NCBI GenBank assembly: GCA_029207755.1
Contig: JARCOQ010000009.1
Span: 32,820,914-32,884,913 of the forward strand
Origin: Chamaea fasciata
Lineage: Eukaryota; Chordata; Aves; Passeriformes; Sylviidae
Length of the DNA stretch: 64,000 nucleotides
Direction of reading: 5' to 3'
Below, in pieces: positions 1 through 12,949 of this stretch. The notes below the pieces were generated by a model. It had not been told where the DNA came from. It saw only the letters and a program-made list of their open reading frames with translations, and searched no databases. Position numbers and translations under genes: made by a program. How positions within the stretch are numbered: position 1 is the first letter of the stretch; every line of letters begins with the position of its first letter.

Positions 1-57
1 CCCTGCCATGGGCAGAGACACCTTCCACTAGACCAGGGTGCTCCAAGCCCCATCCGT
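1..57 (-). mobile_element. CR1 LINE fragment
   Basis: On the + strand it reads CCCTGCCATGGGCAGAGACA and then CTTCCACTAGACCAGGGTGC, the antisense of the 3' part of an avian CR1 element. It is cut by the window edge and lies in an ASCC1 intron. Confidence 0.8.
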
Positions 58-759
58 GTTTCCTCAGTCTTCCAGAAAGCACCAAGAGAAAAGATGGTGC
101 TGCCACTGGTGACATTGTCCTTGTCAAAACCAGGACAAAGGAAGGTTGTCCAGACACCGCCACATCCTGGGCAGTGCTGTTTGCGGAGCTGACCCATCAG
201 CCACAGCAGTGAACAGCACAAACACTCCAGCTGACACCAACCAGGCTTCAAGATTTTGCAGCAGCAGCTCCAGAAGACATTGCAAAACCAGCACCCATTC
301 CAGGCTGCTACAGACACACAAACCAACTCTGTAATCAGGTCATGCTCTTCTGAGGACCTTCTGGGCTAACTGGGTTTTAAGAATAATTAAGTGCTGCAGA
401 ATACACCAGGCTGTCCAGACTAATCTGGATTGCAGGCTGGGAACTAGACAGCAGAGGCCAAATCATCCTGCCTTCTAAGTCATCTCAGGAGTATCTCCTT
501 GGCCATCTTATCCCCGTGCGAGCCGTGACTCCATTATTCAGCCTGACAGAGTGCTGCAGAAACAAACGACATCCTTCAGCTGCACCACCACTGACTGATT
601 TAAAGAGCAAACACATCACTGCCTTAACTCGTTCAGGGAGCAAGGATGACTTCATTTTCGTGACTGCTGGCCTGAGGACTGCCAGCAGCACCCACCAGCT
701 CCAGAGGGTTTCCCTGGCACTCTGGGGAGGAAGGAAAGACAGGAGCATGGGGAACTCAC

Positions 760-897
760 CTGTCCGAGCCATCCTTCATGTGGACTTTGGCGTAAAGGAC
801 GTCTGTCATGGCAGGGTCATCGTTCATGTACTCCACTCCTGCCACCTCCACGGTCAGGGGCTGGCCTCCAGTGATTTGGCTAAAACCCAAGAAATCC
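760..897 (-). CDS. ASCC1: ASCC1 coding exon 6 (last one in the window)
   Basis: This 138-base exon encodes DFLGFSQITGGQPLTVEVAG and then EYMNDDPAMTDVLYAKVHMKD. It ends two bases into a codon with GTGAGT as donor, so the reading frame continues into exons beyond position 1. Confidence 0.93.
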
Positions 898-3800
898 CTG
901 ATGTTAAAAAGCAAAACAACACACCAGCTCTTGAAATGCAACACACAGTGCTCCTCGTGCACATACCCAATATTTGGGTTTACCACGGGAATGAGATTAG
1001 ATACTCTTTTTGCCGTAGTGAGACACAAATTTGATGTTAAGTGGGACTTAAATGCTATACAGAGCCTATGGGGCAGCGAACTCCATTGAAGAGTTCTTTT
1101 CTGTCCCCTGTTTTTCAGCTTGTTTGCACTGAAAAAACCCAAACTCAAAAAGTCTCCCTTATTCCTAAAACTCAAAAGGCTACGGCTGCTATTGCCTTAT
1201 CACCCCAGGTGGTAAAAGAATTTAAATTCATGCATTTGGTGCTTCAGACACACATTAAGTCAACTTGTCGGTGCTCACAGGTCACCTCAACATGGAGATC
1301 TCCATCCACATGTCAGAAAACCCACCAGAAGTAAATGGTTCAAGCTCTCATTCCAGAGAGGCTCCTGCTTCCCAGTGAAAAAGACCAACCATCAAGTCTC
1401 CAGCTCTCTGATTTTTGTTGGGAAAGGTACTCGATACAGAACACAGCTGAGTGCAACATCCAACCAGTAGATAGAGCTGGTTTAAAATCAGCTCCAGCTC
1501 TTCATGCAGGATATAATGTGCACTCCCACACCTGCAAACGCTCAGTAGAACGTATCTGCTTCCCAGCACGCCGCCTCCTTGCCTTTCCTAGCAGAGTATC
1601 CCAGGGAGGCTGGCGCCACAGCCAGCGCTCCCTGTGAGTAAGTGATGCCTCCTCTAACACCCAGGGCTCATGGAAAGAACAGGGAGTGTCTGGACAGGCA
1701 GATGTAACAAACACCAGTTAACAAGGTGAGCGTGACTTTGCTCTGACCTTGCTCACTTCTCTTCAGCTGTTGAGGTTCTCAGCAAAGATTCCCAAGTGAA
1801 ATAAGCAGAGCGTGATTTCCCTTCCCAGCACAGTTACTGAGAGGGAAACAGCACAAATGTACTATTATGGACATCACACTAACACCACTAAAGGTCACGT
1901 ACTCTAAAAAGGGTCAAAAAGGTCATCGCTACCTTCACAGGGCACTGCCTGCACTTTAGAAAAGGAAATGAAAGCTAATGAAGGTTTATGTAGGTGGAAA
2001 GGAGCCTAATTAATTTTCCAAGTATATTTACTTGGGTGTGGAAGGGGAAATAAACTAAAGGTTACCTTCAAGTGTTGATTCCCCCATCACTAAAGGAAAT
2101 AGGGAGCAATGATTTTCTCGGCATCAGTTCAACCCACTTGTGAGGAAGCTGGCGCTTTCCAAATATTGCATTCAGAGCCTCCCCCTGGAAATACACTTGC
2201 ATTTCTGTTCAACGGCTGAACTGGAGCCATCCTTTTAAAGGCAGAGGTATGAATTCTGGCCATGCATTAATTCCCAGAGATATCAGCTGGCACAGTGTGG
2301 CCAATTCTTCATGCACCGAGGCAGCAAATAAATGGATGCGAAGGATCCGTGCTCTGTGTGCAAAGGCTTTGCAGAAATAAATAAATAAATAAACCGCTCC
2401 CCCAGGCTGTCTTCAATTACTAAGCTGACCAGAGATAAGCTAATTACGGTGTCACTGGACCACATTTGCAGCTAAAGCCCCAACATCTGCAGCTCGGTGT
2501 TGAGAGGCAGCGAGGCAGCCGCGCTCCCAGAGCGGCACGGACCGTTTCAGGTTGATTACTCACAAGGCTCCTGATGGCTTCCCTGCACACAGCTCCCCTC
2601 GTCCAGGAACGCATGTCAAGGACACCTCAGCATCTGCTCTGAGGCAGGAGGGAAGTGCCAGAGCCAGAGCCTACTGCAGGCAGCGTGCAAAGGTAAGGGA
2701 GCTCAGCCCTCCCTCTGCAGCAGGCAGGGGACAGCAGCAAAAACTGCTCATGCACAAAGAACGGGGACACACACGAAGAAAGGAAGCGAGCAGAGCAGGT
2801 TTTCAGGATATGCTGAGCTACAGAAGATGCTGTAAGGCTCTCTGTGGCTGGTCAGTGATTCCTACTGCCCCGTTTGAAACATTTCAGCCTTTGCCTAAAT
2901 TTCTAGAGCTGAGAAAGACCACTGAGCTGCTCTTCTCTTTGCTGTTCCTTGACGAGGCAGAGTGCTGCTTTCCCCTCTCTCAAGGCCTTGGTGATGACAT
3001 CCCTTTCCCACCACTTACTCCACAAAGTCCTCTTTGCACCGCTGCAGGAGGTCACAGGCCTTCTGGATCTCTTGTTCATTCAGGAGCACCAGCGTCCCAA
3101 GAGTCAGGTGAAGCTTTGCAGGGTTCTGGAACAGGCTGCTGCTGACCCCGTGATCCTACAAATCAATGCATCACACAGAGGTGTCTTACCTCATCCACAC
3201 ACACCCTGCTCCATCACAGGGATAAATACTACAGAAAACAGGTACCAAGTCACTGGCATCAGTCCTTTTATCTCTGGTCGGGTTGGTAACGACTCAAACT
3301 TGAAAATTTCACAGGCTTTGTGAGGAAGCAAGCTCAGCCTGGCAGGTTGAGGTGCAGCCCCACCACAACTCCCTGCCCACTTTTCCATCAGAGCTGCTGA
3401 ACAGCAGCCTGGAAGATCATTACAGCAGGCTGTAACAGGACCTGCAACACTGACTTGTATGAGGGTTTTTTTGGGAGGGGACTTCCATAGCTGTCGACGC
3501 AGAACCTGCTACCAGCAATGAACTCAACACAAGCCAGCTCAGATTTAAAATTTAAGTCCATTTCTTGTGCAATAAAGCTGAGACCAGCTGTAGTGACAAG
3601 CTCTAAATGGTCTCTAAATCCTGCCTAAACACAGGTTGCACCTCAGAACAGAAGCACAGCTAATACCACCTCTGATAATTATATTTTTCTTCTTCCCATA
3701 TGCCCTATAGTTTGCCAAGATGAATTAAGTTTAAATTCCCTTTATAAGAAGTCCTGCATGTTGTTGCTGGGGAGGAACTGTCCCCAGGTAGAGCAGTGGT

Positions 3801-6800
3801 TGCATCCAGCTTTAAGAAACATGCTATTCTGTTCTAGGATGCTTATAAAAATACCTCAGGGATGGTTAACACACCCATATTAAAACAATTATTTCCACTT
3901 AGTGGCCACTTCCCATCAGCGCATTAAATAACCTCCAATTTTAACTCCAGAAGAAGCCAACCTGCCAGGCCACGGAAGCCTTTCTGCATCTGAAAAGAGT
4001 GCACCAGCTGAGAACAATAGCTTTGAAGTGCCTACTGTGCTCCAGAGTTTGAAATAAAACCTTTCAGACGTTTAAATGCTGCAGTATCTCAGCCCGTCAA
4101 GAGTTTCATGCCCCACATCTTGCTCAGTATTTTTCATGCCTAATGACCACATGCAGACCCTGCTTTACAGCACAGCTGATGGGCTGGACTAGGGACAAGG
4201 CAGGCTGCAAAACAGAGGCCAGGGGCTTGCTCCAGCAGCCACAGCCTGGCAAAAACCAGGGATGGCCCCATCACACTTCTCCCTACCTTCCCCTCCCTGC
4301 GGTAAAAGCTTTGCGGCTTCCTTTAATTCATGCTGCTGTTCACATGCATGACAGGACATGATTTCTCTCTGTCAGCCTTTTTTCTCCAGTGATACCCACA
4401 GTCAGAGAATACTTGGCCCATCACAAAACAACAGCTTGGGCAACAGGAACTGCAAGAAGGTTTGATTTAACCTTGCCACGGACAATCAGCCGAGGTCACT
4501 CCCACAGAGTGCACAGACGAGGCACAATAACATAGCCCTTTGCAGGTCAGAAAGCCAAAGCCCTGCCCTCATTTTCTGCCCCAGCACGATTTGTGCTGTA
4601 AACGTGACCCTGCCCCAAAAGCAACATTTTCCCCTGAGGTTTTCAACACCTGAGTGTGGGCTGAGAGTTGACAAATGATGGCACGTCACCTCCACGAGCC
4701 ACTCTACTGCTGCGGGGAGTTTAGCAGGGAAGAGCAGAGCACAGCAAGCAGGCCAAGACCTAGATAATCCTCCTGGTTTACTCCCTAGTATTTCAGGCAG
4801 CTCCTCAAAACCCTGCTTACACTCCCTACTCTTTCACAGGCCGGCAGATCCCACTTCTCCCACACATAAAATAGATGCTGCGTCAGAGGTGGCTCTCCCT
4901 GAAACAGCCAACGCTCCTGCGGGTGTCTCAGCAGCCCTCCCTGGCTGGATACTGCTCACTAGGATGCAGAAAGGCTGGAACTCAATTATTCTAATCCCAG
5001 ATCATGATGTGCGATCAGCAATCACTGAGTCACCTCAGGGGAACCTGCCCTGTTGTCTCTCCAAAAATTTACTGTTCAAACCTGGGCTCTTTAAGATGTA
5101 TTGAGAGGCAGGAAGAATAATCCCTTTATGCACTATCCATATGTGATGACTGTCCTTTTTAGCTTAAGCCTCCCCCTAACACTCTGCTGTCACAGTCAAA
5201 AAAACCCAACTTGTTTCCACTTGGTCACTTCTTCTCCCTCCTGCTACCACAGACTTCTACCTCTGCTCTCCTTCTTTAGAAGGAACATAAGAAAGGGTTT
5301 TATCTGGGCTCTCCAACTCTTTGCAAAGCCCAAGCACGTTGTCCCTCCAAATCTGAGACCCTGTAGTAGAGAAACCATCAACCTCTACACACTTCAGCCC
5401 TTCTACATGACAAGGCAAGGGATCAAGCTCCTTAGCTCTTCTGCCCTGGCTGTGTCCTCTCTACTGTTTTAGAAGCTCTCAATGTTTGCAGACAGCTTTA
5501 TGTTTTTCTGGTTTTTTTTTTTTTTTCCTTAAGAGCAGGATACTGCATGCTAGCTATATGCCCTCTGCCACCCTGATCCACAAACAAAGGAGTGAGGCAG
5601 GAAAACAGCATTTGCACGGGATTGACTGAAGAGCTACAGGCTCAAAAAACCCTCCCACTTTCTGTCCCTTCCACTCTGAGATACAATACCTTATTAGCAA
5701 TGTTTGATATTTACAGGTTGCCATATATTACAGCACTCATGTTTCCTTTCCCTGCTTCATCTGCAGCCTGTTCAGCCTGCAAACGCTGCGTTTGCACTGC
5801 TCTCAAAGACCCAACTGTGATTTTTCACAGCAATGTTACTGCAAAGTCTTTTCCCTTTTCCACCTGCATGCTCAGGCAGACGTCTCAGTTCTCGTCACTC
5901 TGACACCTACATGACTGTGAGAGGAGACTTCCAAGGTCATCCAGTCACCTGGACCTCCCTCTGCACCACAACAGTGATGAGCCCGTCCAGGTGAGCCACC
6001 TCCCCGTATGTAGATCAAATTACCCTCAAAGAGCCTCCCCTCAGCCCTGCTTCATTTGCCTGGCAGCCCTGGCTGTACAGCATGAACAACACCTGAAGTG
6101 TTCTGTAATTCAGCACAAGGTTTATCTTCTAAAAGCTTTTAAAGACACACACACACACACACACACACACAAAACTTAGAAAGCATATACCCACTGACAT
6201 AATGCTATAAAATATAAATGAATGGTTGTCATGGTAACTGCTTCAGAGAGAAATAGAGTTCCTCACAAATGCTCAATGGCCAGAAGAGATCCTCACACAC
6301 ACACAACATAAACACACACAAACCTTGTCCTTTCCCTTCCTTACCATTATTACCCCCATTCAAAGGCTGAAGTTTACCCAATTCTGCGATGTTTTGCAGC
6401 AGGCAGAGAAACGCCCCGCTTCTGTCACTGAAACCTATTCAGATTTCCTCAAGTATTCCAAGAAATCCCATTGCTTTGGACAAATCTATAAGCTCTTTTA
6501 TTGCTCTGCGAGGAACAGTTTTGAATTACTGTTTTTCATTACTGATGTGCTTTCTAGCAGACCCTGCTGTGAGATAAAGTGGTATTAGAGTGGCATTACC
6601 GACTGGAGGAGTGATTGAGAGACGCACGGGGCTGCACTGTACTCCTCCAGCTAACAGGAAGCAATAAATACATCTAGAAACCCTTTTGCTAATACCAGGA
6701 GAAGGAAGGGCAGAAAAATAAAGCACTGTATATTCCTAGGCTGTACGTACGCAACCCTTTGAATACCTGTCACTGACTGAGTACTACATTTCAAACCGAA

Positions 6801-9800
6801 AACTGAAACTCCAGAGCTGATGTAAGCGGTGCCAGGCACATTTCAGGCCCTTACAGGACTTGGAGCTGTCCAGACACAGAACAAAAACGGCAGGACAGAC
6901 AGAAGGTCACACAGGAGGAGGAAAGATGAACATGGCCAGTACCTGGTCTCAGCACTTCTCTGAGCAAGGCTGGATTGCTGCAGTTTTCTGAGACAAGGAG
7001 CATGCAAAGGTTTGCAGATGTTCCCAGGCAGCTCCTTCCAAATGTGACTGACAACACTTGAGGAATGCACAAAGTCTGTGAACACCTTTTAAGGAGGAGG
7101 GCATACAACCCCGCCTCCCCCCAGAGATGCAAACTGACATTTAAGAATGAGCAAGAGAGAAACAATGTCACAGATCAGGAGGGGTTTGGAGAGCAAGTAC
7201 AGTCACCGGGGAGGCTGGGCCAATGGAGGGCTGCAGAGATGCAACCCACCCAGGAAGCAGGAAAAATGAGTGCTCTGCAGGGAGAAGGGCTGGTCCTGTG
7301 TGGGTCTGCTGCAGGATTAAAAACACTGGAGGAGAGCACAAACAACAGCGTTACCTGCAAAGACGGATAAAACACACGTCTTAGAAATGTGTCACTGAAA
7401 GGACTTAGGAAGGTCCTTAGAAGACTCATCCAACACGAGGGCAGCCTGGAAGCCAGAAGCCAGGAGTGGTATGGGATAGACTGTGGTTACTGCAGAAGGC
7501 AAGGCCATAGGGAGGGACAACAGAGATCCATGGGACCTGCTGGCAGACGGCTAGAGGAGGAAGTGGAGGAGAAGGATCAAACACACCGAGTCCGGGATGC
7601 CAAGTCTTCAGGCAGAGCAGGGGCAGATCTCCAGGAAGGCCAAGTGGAAGGACTGTAACAGCCATCAGCACAGGTAGAAGGGGATAAAGGGTAAGAGAAG
7701 CCCCATGCTGAAAGCAGCAGCCTCAACCCAGAGCCAATGGCACAAGCAGTCTCTACAGAGCCCCGTGCAGGTCACCAGCCCCTCAGAGAGCTGCTTCTCT
7801 CACTGTACCTTTGGTGTGTCCCACACACGGACCGGAACTAGAAACCAACAGAGGGAGCCAGGCCATCACTGATGCCAGCCTCAGGTCCCTGCTCTCTGTC
7901 CAGCCAACACCTTCCCAGGCTAATGTTTCCATCCCCCTGCCTGCAGGGCATTCCTTTAATCAAGGTGAGCTTTAATAAAGGTAGTGCTGCTGGCTAATGA
8001 GGAGAGATCATCCTTCTAGCCTGAGGGAAAGGTTCTCCTGGCATTGCACTGGCTAATCCCTGGATCTGTTGGCCAATTTCAGTTGTATTTAATGTCAGGT
8101 GATGGAAAGCTCCTAAGATGTCATGAAATTAGGCAGCTGGGGGGGGAATAGGGACTTAAATCCTGACTACCAGGAAAGACAAGACTGCAAAGACAGCTCA
8201 GATCTGCTCTTGGAGATGAAACAGCTGACATCCAAAGGACCATGAGAACTTGAGCAAGAACTCGTATCTCCCCAGATATCAGATAATTCACACCCATGGC
8301 ATGAAGACACAGGAAACTAAACGTCTTAAGCTGTGCTATCTGCAAGATTGTATTTTCCCCTTAGCAAGGCACACGATGGACATGAAAGTGGAGAGTAATA
8401 GCCCACGGAGCCCTGCAGTGTGTCTGCAATGCAACCAGCAGCAGCCACAGAGAGACCTCTCTCCTGCCTAGAGATGTCCTCCAGCAGACAGAGGACATGG
8501 CCATTTAATAACACCATTCCCTCCCCTCAGCCCAGTCCTGTGCACTGACACATCACTTCTGCCAGACCAGAAGCACACTAAAATAAACCAGGGAATGCAC
8601 AGCTTTCCCTTCATTTTCTTCCTCATTTCCCTAACTATTTCCTGCTCCTCCCAACACAAGATCTGAAGGCAAGTAGGAGTGCTGTCAGCACAAAGTCTCC
8701 TGGGGAAGAAGGGAAGTGATGAGATTTGCAGGATGGCATGTGCTACCAAGTCATTTCTCGCTCAGCTCTGGCAATGACATGCATCTTCCTTCACTATCAG
8801 GAGCCAAAAGAAAAGTGAAACAGAAGCAGCAACAGATTTGTGAATTCCGACCTGGTTACATGGTTGCGTAAAAAATCACATAAAATGTAGACAGGTCTGC
8901 TACATTATTCAGTGACTTCCCAATTAAAATCAAAACCCCCAACACTCTTTTGAAATTTAGATATCCCCCCATCTAGAAAAATCTCTACAAACAATTCACT
9001 AAGTAAACCATTCCACTTTTCAGAAAATTTCACAACAGCCCTCAACAAATTCACAGCAGACCCACTAACTTAAGTAAAAGACCAGTTGGAAATGCATTCC
9101 TAGGAAACAGAACAGAATAAAGCCTTCAAGGAAAACGCCAAAGAGCTCTCTCAATAAACGAAACAGCACTCTGCACTCTAATCCTCCCGTGGATCCCTAC
9201 CTTTGAGCACTTGTCCAGCACCTGCTCCTTGAAGTGCAGGAAGTTCTCCTGGATGGCAGGCTGGTTGAGGGCGAAGGACAGGAAGTGTGTGAAGGGCTGT
9301 TTCTTGCGGAAGCTGTCCAGGAGCACGTCGATCCGCGTCCGGGCAGAGACGACGCCGCTCCTGTGCTGCCCCGTGATCACTGCAGGGAAACACAGCAACA
9401 CCTCCCTGCTTTTCTGAAGCCCCCTGCTTTTAGTCCCAGCCTCTCCAGGAAGCACCAGGAATCAAAACTCCCAACCATGCACTGAAAAACCTGCCAGACT
9501 CCCTGCTTGACTGAAAGTGCCTGACATGGCTGTGTTTTCCTCAGCAAAGACAGGATGATGCCATCAAAAGCATCCTTCTGCTGTCCAGAAAGTCAGCTCT
9601 GAGGGCCTAAAAGACAGTAACTGAGAGTCCATCAATTCAGGGGCCCTTCAGATTTCTAGAGCATTATTTCAAGTTTTCATTTAGGCAGTCAGAGTGAAAA
9701 TGCCAAGGAAATCTATCAAGGATCAAGACGGTCCGTGTCATTTGTGCATGCACTTCAAGGCACCAAACAGAGAACACCTGAGCTCGAAAGGAAAGAACAG

Positions 9801-12800
9801 CAAGGAGCAAAATTTCCTTAGCTTCCTATTATTCCATATTTTCAACATCTCTCAACCTGCCTAACAGTTCTCCACAGCTCTCAGGAAGAACTCAAGACCC
9901 ACTCCTTGAGAAGTACCACCATGTTCCTGCGCAGCATCACAGTGGGATCCTCCCAGCACTTCCTCTTCACAGCTCTGTCACAAACATCCCTGCACACCGT
10001 GCCAGTAATCTCTGGAGCATGCCCTAAGGAACCCTCCAAATACCCACTCTGGCAGAACCCACATGGGTCAGCCCTGATGAGCAAGGTCTCCTCTGTTTTT
10101 AAATCCCTGGAAGTGATGAGAGGGAACATATGGTACAAGAAGCCCTGCTCTCACGGTTGGGATCTAGTGACAGCACCAGAAAGTCAGGAATGCCATCTCA
10201 ACCCTTCTCATATTAAAGCATGTGCAGATGTTTATTTTGCACACAGATAGACAAGGTATTTCTCTGAATGCTTATTTCAGTTTCTTATTGATGGGATACT
10301 ATTTGAAAAGCAAAACTAAAAAAAAATACAACGGATTCAGGACCCAAGTTTTCAAGCCAGTCATTTAATGCCCAGAAGTGACTTTCTCAAAAAAAAAAAA
10401 AAAAAAAAAAGGTGACACTGTTTTATAAGGATTTATAGACAATAAAAATAAACTCAGGAGAAAAGAGAAGTGACTTTCCCAGGGCCAAAAAGTGAGTCAG
10501 AGCTGTGTGAGAAGTAGGAATTAAAGGGAAAACACCTCCTGTACCCCGTCCCTGCTTAAATGGTGCTTGTGCAAGAGCAGATAAAAGCACATCCATTTTA
10601 CGTGTATTCTACTCACCAATTTCTCCTTCCACTCCAGGTTTGGGAATGCTGATGGAGGTTCGAGTCTCTGTTTCTAGCCTCTTCTTGGTTTCCCCTTTCT
10701 TCCCAATGATGTACCTGGAGGCAGAAAGTGCAAGAGTTTCCTTCACACAGTGACACTGAGCCACTCTCCATCACGTGTGTCCAGACCTGGACCCTCTGTG
10801 CTGGAGGGATGCACACATCCAGCTCCATGTGCAAGACCACATCCAGGCACAGAGGTGATTCCCAGGACTTCACACAAGTCCAGCCTGGGACAATGTTGAG
10901 GTATGGCTCACAAAACCCAGCTGGTAGGTCCACAACAGCTCGGCCCACCACATCCTGCCACAGCCTCTCCATCAGCTGGGTTATCTCTTTTTCCATTATC
11001 CCAGCTGAGGAAGAAGTAAGGGCTCTTTTTCTGCTTTTTGCTTTGCTCAAGGTAGTCATTTGCCAGTAGGTAGTCCATTTGTATCCAAATACACAATGGA
11101 CCACTTTTCCTTCTCTATACTTCAGCAAAACTAATCAACTAATGAAACTGTCAAAAATAACTAGATAAAACTTTGAACACTACAGCTTCCCCAGTAAACA
11201 AGGGACTGGAGTCAATAGCCAATTCCAGTCATGTGTGCTTTATCTGAAAGCTTCCACAAACTCCCCCTGCCAGGCTGCTTGCTCCAGTTCTTCCTCCCCT
11301 TTCTTCTCCCACCCTCCCTGATGCTTTTATGTTCAAGGGAAGAGATGCTCAAAGGCACTCCTGCCAGCCAGCAAGCACCACCTGCTGTCCCTACCACGGG
11401 GACGGTGAGGAGTCAAGCGAGGCCCAACCGCACTAGAAAGGCTTTGCCAACTTCCCCTTCCCCAGCACTCAGACCCAGAGCACGGAGAACATTCCAGAGA
11501 CCCGGCGCTCACCCCAAACTCAAAACACAAATATTCTGTGCTCGATTTCTTCCCCAGCTGGCGGCAAATCAAACAAACCATAGCACAGGGCTCACTTGTA
11601 TAAGGGGCTGGGAACCTCCACCCGGCACTGGAAGCCTCGCTCAGTCTCCTCCACCACAAAGGCATCGCCGGCTTCGTCCGCGCAGTCACCAGGGCCTGCC
11701 GGGAAAACCCATCAGACCCTGCACAACCTCTGCGCAGGCTGGCAGTGCTCTATGGAGGACAACAGGCCCCTCCCAGCCTTCTCTCAAGGTTAAATGAAGG
11801 AAGGAATGGGCTCCTCTCCGCTGTGGATAACTGCTTTTTATTTATCACCTCAGTACCAGCTCCGGAACACGTAATGACTGCTTCTAAATGCAGCCGGCTG
11901 GGAGGCGCAGGAAGCAGGTAGTTACAGCCCAGGTTTTTTCTCAGCTGGAGTTTGTGCAATTCCCACACAGCAGGAGTGGTCTCTTCTGGCAGTCAATTCA
12001 GAAATTTAAGGTTGCAGGAGAACACAGATAAAAGGTGAGGATAGTTTTGGTCCGAGGGTTCAAGCCAGTGATTCAGAAACGACCTCAGAGGAATAGATGC
12101 AGCTTTCATCCGCAGGCTGTTTGGTTGTGCACGGATCACACAGAACATCCTGAAAGAAGCCGTGCTTCCCGTCCCCTTTCCAACACAAACAGGGAAGCGT
12201 TGGGATGGAAAGCACCTTGTTAAAGCATAGTGCAACCCACTGAAAGGCAAGGTGGGAGAAGAAACAGGACACAACTGCCACGTTCCCACCTGAAAAGTAA
12301 CACTGGAGCTCTTCTGTGCCCACAACTACAGCAAACATACAGGCAGAAAGACAAAGTAAAACACACCAGGACAGGAAGACTTTGGTCCCCAACACAAGTA
12401 ACACCTTCCAAAAGCTGCACTGTAGGAGGCCAGTTTTTAAAGGCATAAACATAGCAAGGACGGAGGGTCTTTAGCAAGCAGCTTCTGTATCTGCCATATC
12501 TGCAAAAAATGATGGTAAGGAAAAGAAAGAAACCTGGGAAAAACAGATCTACAGAGCTAATCTGGCTTTCTCTTTTCCTGGAGATCTTCCACAGTCAGCA
12601 AGCAAACTGAACAGTGAGCAGCACAGTCAGCCAACCCATTTGGGATAACTGGGAATGCTTCCACTTTGGGCAGCAGGATCATCAGAGACCAATGCAAACC
12701 TTTTTCTCCCTCTTGAACCCCTCAACCTGCCACATGGGCAGCTCTCTGTGCTCACAAAGGCATCAGAGATGACACTGAGAGCTCCCTAGGTTGATGTTTA

Positions 12801-12933
12801 CACCTCCTGGGCACCACTCCTTACCTGCACAGAAGTCCTCTTCCTCCTCATGTGGGAATTCCTGCTCTTGGATGAGATTTTTGCGGTACACTCGCCCCCC
12901 GATCCTGACCAAGGGGGGCCGCAGCACGTCCAT
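760..12933 (-). CDS. ASCC1: ASCC1, activating signal cointegrator 1 complex subunit 1 (5' two-thirds; 3' end off window)
   Basis: Six coding exons join in phase on the minus strand: 12933-12825, 11695-11596, 10714-10617, 9379-9201, 3155-3019 and 897-760, giving 253 complete codons. The start MDVLRPPLVRIGGRVYRKN matches the family. A KH domain with its GxxG loop (Gly-Lys-Lys-Gly) lies at residues 74-77. A 2H-phosphoesterase (AKAP7-like) domain begins near residue 105 and shows one of its H-x-T-x motifs, His-Leu-Thr-Leu, at 178-181. The second H-x-T motif and roughly 100 C-terminal residues would be encoded left of position 1. ASCC1 is a nuclear subunit of the ASC-1 coactivator complex with TRIP4, ASCC2 and ASCC3, and takes part in ALKBH3-linked alkylation repair; this role is family knowledge. 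All junctions are GT/AG. Identification is near certain. Confidence 0.95.
898..3018 (-). other. ASCC1: ASCC1 intron between coding exons 5 and 6
   Basis: This 2.1-kb intron holds no recognisable gene. It contains a short ATAA tetranucleotide run at 2375-2393 and otherwise looks like unique, moderately AT-rich sequence. Confidence 0.8.
3019..3155 (-). CDS. ASCC1: ASCC1 coding exon 5 (H-x-T motif)
   Basis: This 137-base exon encodes DHGVSSSLFQNPAKLHLTLG and continues to CKEDFV. His-Leu-Thr-Leu is the first clear H-x-T-x motif of the 2H phosphoesterase fold. It starts on a whole codon and ends two bases into the next, before GTAAGT. The intron upstream is about 6 kb. Confidence 0.93.
3156..9200 (-). 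other. ASCC1: ASCC1 intron between coding exons 4 and 5
   Basis: This is a 6-kb intron. It holds an AC dinucleotide run at 6145-6170, a T run near 5511-5526 and no convincing exon on either strand. The open frames inside it (for example 7389-7658 on the + strand) resemble no family I know. Confidence 0.75.
6145..6170. repeat. (AC)13 microsatellite
   Basis: Thirteen uninterrupted AC units lie in an ASCC1 intron. Confidence 0.97.
9201..9379 (-). CDS. ASCC1: ASCC1 coding exon 4 (end of KH domain, start of phosphoesterase-like domain)
   Basis: This 179-base exon encodes VITGQHRSGVVSARTRID, which finishes the KH fold, then QPFTHFLSFALNQPAIQ, which opens the AKAP7-like 2H phosphoesterase domain. 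It ends on a whole codon (DKCSK) before GTAGGG. Confidence 0.93.
10389..10410. repeat. A22 homopolymer
   Basis: An uninterrupted run of 22 A lies in an ASCC1 intron about 200 bases downstream, in gene direction, of coding exon 3. It may be the tail of an old retroposed copy, but I recognise no element body beside it. Confidence 0.9.
10617..10714 (-). CDS. ASCC1: ASCC1 coding exon 3 (KH domain core)
   Basis: This 98-base exon encodes YIIGKKGETKKRLETET and then ISIPKPGVEGEI. The Gly-Lys-Lys-Gly loop is the nucleic-acid binding signature of KH domains. The acceptor is CTCCAG and the donor GTGAGT. Confidence 0.93.
11596..11695 (-). CDS. ASCC1: ASCC1 coding exon 2
   Basis: This 100-base exon enters with two bases and leaves with two bases of split codons, which matches both neighbours. 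It encodes GPGDCADEAGDAFVVEE and continues to PSPLYK, the linker that leads into the KH domain. The donor is GTGAG. Confidence 0.9.
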
Positions 12934-12949
12934 CCTGCTCCTCCTGCTG
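12825..12949 (-). CDS. ASCC1: ASCC1 first coding exon (start codon at 12933-12931)
   Basis: The minus strand shows a pyrimidine-rich tract, then three consecutive CAG acceptor candidates, 16 bases of 5' UTR and the ATG. The exon encodes 36 codons plus one base, ending DFCAG before a GTAAGG donor. The acidic stretch near the end (EEEED) is typical of this region of the protein. The repeated CAG allows acceptor slippage by three bases, but only within the UTR. Confidence 0.9.

Noticed and set aside
10655..10670. GGTTCGAGTC resembling a tRNA T-loop
   Set aside because: It lies inside an ASCC1 coding exon and no cloverleaf can be built around it.
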